This document shows, piece after piece, positions 5,284-7,748 of a DNA stretch of 7,748 nt. The translations under genes were made by a program, and so were the position numbers. The stretch covers positions 1 through 7,748 of the forward strand of contig JAJYFX010000072.1 of the NCBI GenBank assembly GCA_021785315.1. Reading direction: 5' to 3'. The stretch is from Actinomycetes bacterium (GTDB lineage: Bacteria; Actinomycetota; Acidimicrobiia; Acidimicrobiales; Acidimicrobiaceae). Below the pieces are notes generated by a model that worked only from the letters and a program-made list of their open reading frames with translations, searched no databases and was not told the origin of the DNA. Position 1 is the stretch's first letter. Every line of letters starts with the position of its first letter.

Positions 5284-5793
5284 TTGCGAGAAAATGGTGT
5301 AATCCAAGTGCAGTGCAGTAATTGCGGACACATGAATCCAAGCAACGCAAATTTTTGTTCATCATGCGGCCGACCGGTGAATGATAGTGACGACACGGGT
5401 ACGTTAACGTCAGTCGAGCCGGCAATTGATGCCGTGGACGAGTTTGTGGACCATGCCATTCTGCTCGCACCTGCCGATCAGGTTGTCTTGGTTGTCAAAG
5501 GTGGACCGAGCTCCGGCACTTACTTTGTGCTTGAGGGAGAATTAACCCGAGTTGGACGCCATCCAGATTCAGACATCTTTCTCGATGACATCACGGTCTC
5601 AAGGCGACATGCTGAATTTATGATCCGCAGAGAAGAATATTTTGTCGTGGACGCTGGCTCCCTTAATGGAACCTACGTCAATAAACAACGGATTGACCAG
5701 GCAAAACTTGTCACCGGCGATGAAGTGCAAATTGGAAAATACAAACTAATTCTCGTCGCGCCGTCACGGGAGGGTGGCACAAGTGGGCGATAG
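5284..5793 (+). CDS. Zinc-ribbon + FHA domain signalling protein (GarA/OdhI position)
   Basis: A 169-residue cytoplasmic protein. Residues 11-29 form a zinc ribbon with two CxxC knuckles (C11, C14, C25, C28). Residues about 67-160 form an FHA domain that binds phosphothreonine peptides; the conserved residues are Gly91-Arg92, Ser106, His109 and Asn128-Gly129 (SLNGTYVN). It occupies the place of garA (Rv1827), whose product controls 2-oxoglutarate and glutamate metabolism. The GarA/OdhI N-terminal ETTS phospho-acceptor motif is missing and the zinc ribbon stands in its place, so the regulatory mechanism may differ. The start is uncertain: TTG 5284 has only AAGG six bases upstream, and GTG 5308 would also keep the zinc ribbon. 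A TAAGGT box 5 bases before the TTG could indicate a near-leaderless transcript. Its end overlaps the MerR start by 11 bases. Confidence 0.88.
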   Translation: MRENGVIQVQCSNCGHMNPSNANFCSSCGRPVNDSDDTGTLTSVEPAIDAVDEFVDHAILLAPADQVVLVVKGGPSSGTYFVLEGELTRVGRHPDSDIFLDDITVSRRHAEFMIRREEYFVVDAGSLNGTYVNKQRIDQAKLVTGDEVQIGKYKLILVAPSREGGTSGR

Positions 5794-6937
5794 GGGATAC
5801 AGGTCAATCGGCGAGACCCTCGACTACATCAAAGAGGAGTTTCCAGAAGTCACCATCTCAAAAATCAGGTTCCTGGAAACACAGGGATTAATCGCGCCAG
5901 AGCGTACGACAAACGGCTATAGAAAATTTTACGACCATGATATCGAAAGGCTCACTTTCGTGCTGCGACAGCAGAGAGAGCAATTCCTGCCGCTCAAAGT
6001 GATAAAGGATCGAATCACCGAAAAAGAGCCGGGAGTCTTCATCCTCGATCCAAGCAAGGGCCGATTTGCCAAGTACCAGCGATCTAAAAGTTCCAAATTT
6101 GAAAAGGATATCTTTGGGGACCCGTTGGATGAAAGCGCCAATCAGGCCAACCGAAGACAAGCTAATCGTAAAGTAGAGGCTAAGGGTAGCCCTGCTCAGG
6201 AAACGGGTTCCTCTTATGGTCAGCATGGCCACGCTGCGATGCCGATATCTGCTGGCCCCGCGGAAGGGCGAGGCACCCCAAGTGCGAATCCACGTGCTGA
6301 ACCAAGGTTCCCGGATACCAGCAAACTTAATCCTGCGGCGCAGCATGTCCTTCCAAGTGAGGCCGGAGTTTCTACTACCCAAACTGGTCCGATGGCAGAG
6401 AATCTGCCCTCCGCCAAGCGGCCCCGATTGTTCGCTCTGCCGTCGGCCTCCGCGTTAGCTGAGAAGCTAGAAGAAGCCCGGGCGCTGCACGACAGATCAG
6501 ATGACACCGATGAAAGCCGTGAGTCGGCAAATGACGCTACAGAATCTGATTTTCCGAAGAATTCATTTACGGCCCGGAACATTGCTGAACTTGCAGATTT
6601 GAGTCTGGTCCAGGTCGAAGACTTGACAACCTTCGGCCTCTTGAACCCAACTTCAGTGCGCGGGCAGCAGATATATTGTGCCGCGGATCTCGAACTCGCC
6701 TCGTTAGCCAAGGAATTCGCGAGATTTGGACTCGAGGCAAGACATCTAAAGATGTACAGAGTGTCAGCCGAAAGAGAAGCATCTTTTCTCGAACAGGTCA
6801 TCCTGCCGATCCTTGCGAATAAGTCCTCCAAGTCTCGGAATCGGGCCGAGACCGCTCTTACGCAGTTGGGCGAATTGGGAGCACAGTTCAGAACGCTGCT
6901 TTTGGAACGGGCGATTGAAAAAATCCTGCAGTCATAA
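5783..6937 (+). CDS. MerR-family transcriptional regulator (Rv1828-like) with long linker
   Basis: A 384-residue DNA-binding protein. Residues about 5-75 are a MerR winged helix-turn-helix (YRSIGETLDYI, ISKIRFLETQGLIAPERTTNGYRKFY, then the wing and helix LTFVLRQQR). Residues about 258-384 form a helical C-terminal domain (FTARNIAELADLS, DLTTFGLLNPT, FGLEARHLKMY, REASFLEQVILPI) matching the C-terminal domain of Rv1828. Between them lie roughly 170 residues rich in Pro, Ser, Gly, Ala and charged residues, probably disordered; M. tuberculosis Rv1828 is only about 247 residues long. GTG 5783 is chosen because GGGAGGG ends 8 bases before it; GTG 5774 lies directly on that Shine-Dalgarno. It overlaps the FHA gene by 11 bases, implying coupled translation. 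Ligand and targets are unknown. Confidence 0.9.
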   Translation: MGDRGYRSIGETLDYIKEEFPEVTISKIRFLETQGLIAPERTTNGYRKFYDHDIERLTFVLRQQREQFLPLKVIKDRITEKEPGVFILDPSKGRFAKYQRSKSSKFEKDIFGDPLDESANQANRRQANRKVEAKGSPAQETGSSYGQHGHAAMPISAGPAEGRGTPSANPRAEPRFPDTSKLNPAAQHVLPSEAGVSTTQTGPMAENLPSAKRPRLFALPSASALAEKLEEARALHDRSDDTDESRESANDATESDFPKNSFTARNIAELADLSLVQVEDLTTFGLLNPTSVRGQQIYCAADLELASLAKEFARFGLEARHLKMYRVSAEREASFLEQVILPILANKSSKSRNRAETALTQLGELGAQFRTLLLERAIEKILQS

Positions 6938-6984
6938 ATCCTATTTTCACTTCCGAGCTATTCATCTTTAAGGCTAATTAGGTT

Positions 6985-6990
6985 TATAGT
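6985..6990 (+). promoter_or_regulatory. Candidate -10 box for the bifunctional nuclease gene
   Basis: TATAGT matches five of six consensus bases. A weak -35 (TTCATC at 6961-6966) lies 18 bases upstream. It sits in the 146-base gap after the MerR gene and suggests an internal promoter with a leader of about 85 bases. Confidence 0.4.
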
Positions 6991-7000
6991 TAGACATAGG

Positions 7001-7013
7001 TGATCAAAGATCA
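7001..7013. promoter_or_regulatory. Inverted repeat TGATC-AAA-GATCA, possible operator
   Basis: A perfect 5-bp inverted repeat with a 3-base spacer lies about 10 bases downstream of the -10 box, where a bound repressor would block transcription. TGATC/GATCA half-sites also occur in the palindrome at 5064-5073. The neighbouring MerR protein is one candidate ligand, by proximity only. Confidence 0.35.
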
Positions 7014-7017
7014 TAAA

Positions 7018-7035
7018 CGGCTGGAGCCGATTTTT
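7018..7035 (+). terminator. Short GC hairpin followed by T-run, possible attenuator
   Basis: CGGC-TGGA-GCCG (7018-7029) forms a 4-bp stem with a tetraloop and is followed by ATTTTT. This is the shape of a weak intrinsic terminator. It lies between the candidate promoter and the nuclease start, so it would act as an attenuator or end upstream MerR transcripts. The stem is short, so confidence is low. Confidence 0.28.
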
Positions 7036-7083
7036 GGGAACAGGCCTCAGCGCCAGAACTGTTGGCAGGAGGTGAGCTTGCGT

Positions 7084-7596
7084 ATGATAGAGGTTGAACT
7101 TTCCGCGGTACGAGTTGACCTACGGTCCAACACCCCTGTACTTCTGCTCCAGGAGTTGACCAAACCCAAGCGAACGCTGCCAATATTCATTGGCGCTCCC
7201 GAAGCCACCGCGATCGCTCTTGCCATTCAAGAAATCGAGACTCCCAGGCCGATGACGCATGATCTGCTCAAAAATGTGATCGAAGAACTCGAATCACGGC
7301 TGAAAAGCATTATCATCACAGAACTCAGAGACTCCACCTATTTCGCTGAGCTAGTCGTTGTTCGGGGAAACAAGACCTACCACATCTCTGCCAGGCCATC
7401 CGACGCTATAGCCCTGGCAATTAGAATTCCAGCTCCGATATATGTAGCCGATGATCTTCTTGAGACTGAAGGTATTTCAGCGGAGATCCTGGACGAAGAC
7501 AGGGGCACCATGGTTGAGGAGCAAAATCCCGAGCAACTTGTGGGCGAGTTCAGAGAGTTTCTTGAAGACCTGAGGCCTGAAGACTTTTCTGGGTAA
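7084..7596 (+). CDS. Bifunctional nuclease family protein (DUF151/BFN, Rv1829-like)
   Basis: A 170-residue cytoplasmic protein. The BFN domain covers about residues 1-130: an N-terminal strand with VRVDLRSNTPVLLLQEL, LPIFIGAPEATAIALAIQ, the conserved PRPMTHDLL, then YFAELVVVRGNKTYHISARPSDAIALAIR and PIYVADDLL. Plant members have been reported to have RNase and DNase activity; the bacterial role is unclear. A very acidic tail of about 40 residues follows and ends in a helix-like EFREFLEDL. The gene sits exactly where Rv1829 does, between two merR genes. ATG 7084 is preceded by AGGAGGTGA with 8 bases between. TTG 7078 is in frame and 5 bases after GGAGG, the spacing used by two other genes here, so a two-residue longer protein is possible. 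Confidence 0.92.
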   Translation: MIEVELSAVRVDLRSNTPVLLLQELTKPKRTLPIFIGAPEATAIALAIQEIETPRPMTHDLLKNVIEELESRLKSIIITELRDSTYFAELVVVRGNKTYHISARPSDAIALAIRIPAPIYVADDLLETEGISAEILDEDRGTMVEEQNPEQLVGEFREFLEDLRPEDFSG

Positions 7597-7619
7597 TGGC
7601 TTAAGGATTTTTCTGGGTA
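7582..7619 (+). repeat. 14-bp imperfect direct repeat across the nuclease stop codon
   Basis: GACTTTTCTGGGTA at 7582-7595 recurs as GATTTTTCTGGGTA at 7606-7619 with one difference, offset by 24 bases. The first copy codes for the last residues and part of the TAA stop; the second lies just downstream. It looks like a small tandem duplication at the gene end. Confidence 0.65.
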
Positions 7620-7672
7620 TATTTTTTATAGAAGCATAACGCAGGGTAAAAATCTGCCATACTTATCTTCAC

Positions 7673-7678
7673 TACAAT
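7673..7678 (+). promoter_or_regulatory. Candidate -10 box for the second merR gene
   Basis: TACAAT matches five of six -10 consensus bases and lies 29 bases before the ATG at 7708, within a 111-base gap. I see no good -35 element. Confidence 0.35.
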
Positions 7679-7707
7679 TATGTAACTACGTTAGTGTAGG
7701 AGACGGA

Positions 7708-7748
7708 ATGGAAATATCCCTCGGTTTTAGAGGTCTGCAGGCCTGCAA
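7708..7748 (+). CDS. Second MerR-family regulator (partial, first 13 codons; Rv1830-like)
   Basis: Only the start is present. ATG 7708 follows AGGAG by 5 bases and reads MEISLGFRGLQAC before the window ends. The GFRGLQAC stretch corresponds to the GYRGP-x-AC start of the Rv1830-type MerR regulators, which continues into a helix-turn-helix outside the window. Its position directly after the DUF151 gene completes the conserved cluster. The call rests on a very short peptide plus gene order, so the family is likely but nothing about its function can be read here. Confidence 0.72.
   Translation, partial: MEISLGFRGLQAC

Noticed and set aside
5774..5782. GTG at 5774 as start of the first MerR regulator
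   Set aside because: It overlaps the GGGAGGG sequence that serves as ribosome site for the GTG at 5783.
5888..6382. Minus-strand frame of about 160 codons opposite the MerR N-terminal half
   Set aside because: Antisense to the recognisable MerR winged helix; no family features.
6220..6831. Minus-strand reading frame of about 200 codons antisense to the MerR gene
   Set aside because: It lies wholly opposite a well-supported regulator, covers its low-complexity linker, has a Ser/Ala/Arg-rich composition typical of shadow frames and shows no recognisable motif.
7000..7083. GTG at 7000 as start of the bifunctional nuclease
   Set aside because: It would add 28 residues absent from the family and skip the strong AGGAGGTGA at 7067-7075.
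1..7748. Mobile elements, CRISPR arrays, tRNA or rRNA genes, defence systems
   Set aside because: No transposase, integrase, regularly spaced repeats, tRNA-like folds or known defence domains are visible on either strand; the genes are housekeeping and conserved in order.

Overview
The window looks like ordinary chromosome from an actinobacterium. The strongest evidence is the gene order at the right end: gcvH, an FHA-domain protein, a MerR-type regulator, a DUF151 bifunctional nuclease and a second MerR-type regulator. This is the order of Rv1826-Rv1830 in Mycobacterium tuberculosis, and it is widely conserved in Actinobacteria. Base composition looks close to half G+C, low for the phylum, and TTG/GTG starts are frequent. 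A low-GC lineage such as Acidimicrobiia is my guess, not something the sequence proves.

Left part (1-2218, minus strand). Transcription runs leftward through ccdA (thiol/disulfide electron-transfer membrane protein), a small unrecognised 64-codon ORF joined to it by a 4-base start/stop overlap, lutA (two CCG domains, lactate utilisation) and lutB (partial, LUD domain, cut by the window edge). The spacings (4-base overlap, 8 bases, 1 base) suggest one operon. The theme is redox: lactate oxidation next to a disulfide-reducing membrane conduit.

Middle (2219-4443, plus strand). A 75-base divergent intergenic region separates ccdA from pncA (nicotinamidase, NAD salvage). A metallo-beta-lactamase-fold hydrolase resembling Rv1339 and a phosphatidylglycerophosphate synthase (pgsA) follow. 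All three have strong Shine-Dalgarno sequences, and the last two appear to start at TTG exactly 5 bases after GGAGG.

Right part (4444-7748, plus strand). gcvH (lipoyl carrier of glycine cleavage) lacks a Shine-Dalgarno and may be leaderless. It is followed by a 370-base gap with no gene, then FHA, MerR, bifunctional nuclease and the first 13 codons of the second MerR. The FHA protein carries a zinc ribbon instead of the GarA/OdhI phospho-threonine tail, and the first MerR has an exceptionally long linker.

The most unusual part is the 4914-5283 gap. It holds a 10-bp long-range inverted repeat enclosing a 12-bp stem, a competing alternative hairpin, and four perfect 10-bp palindromes. I propose a structured RNA and/or operator cluster there. 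No mobile element, CRISPR array, tRNA or rRNA was seen. No defence or other exotic multi-gene system is evident.
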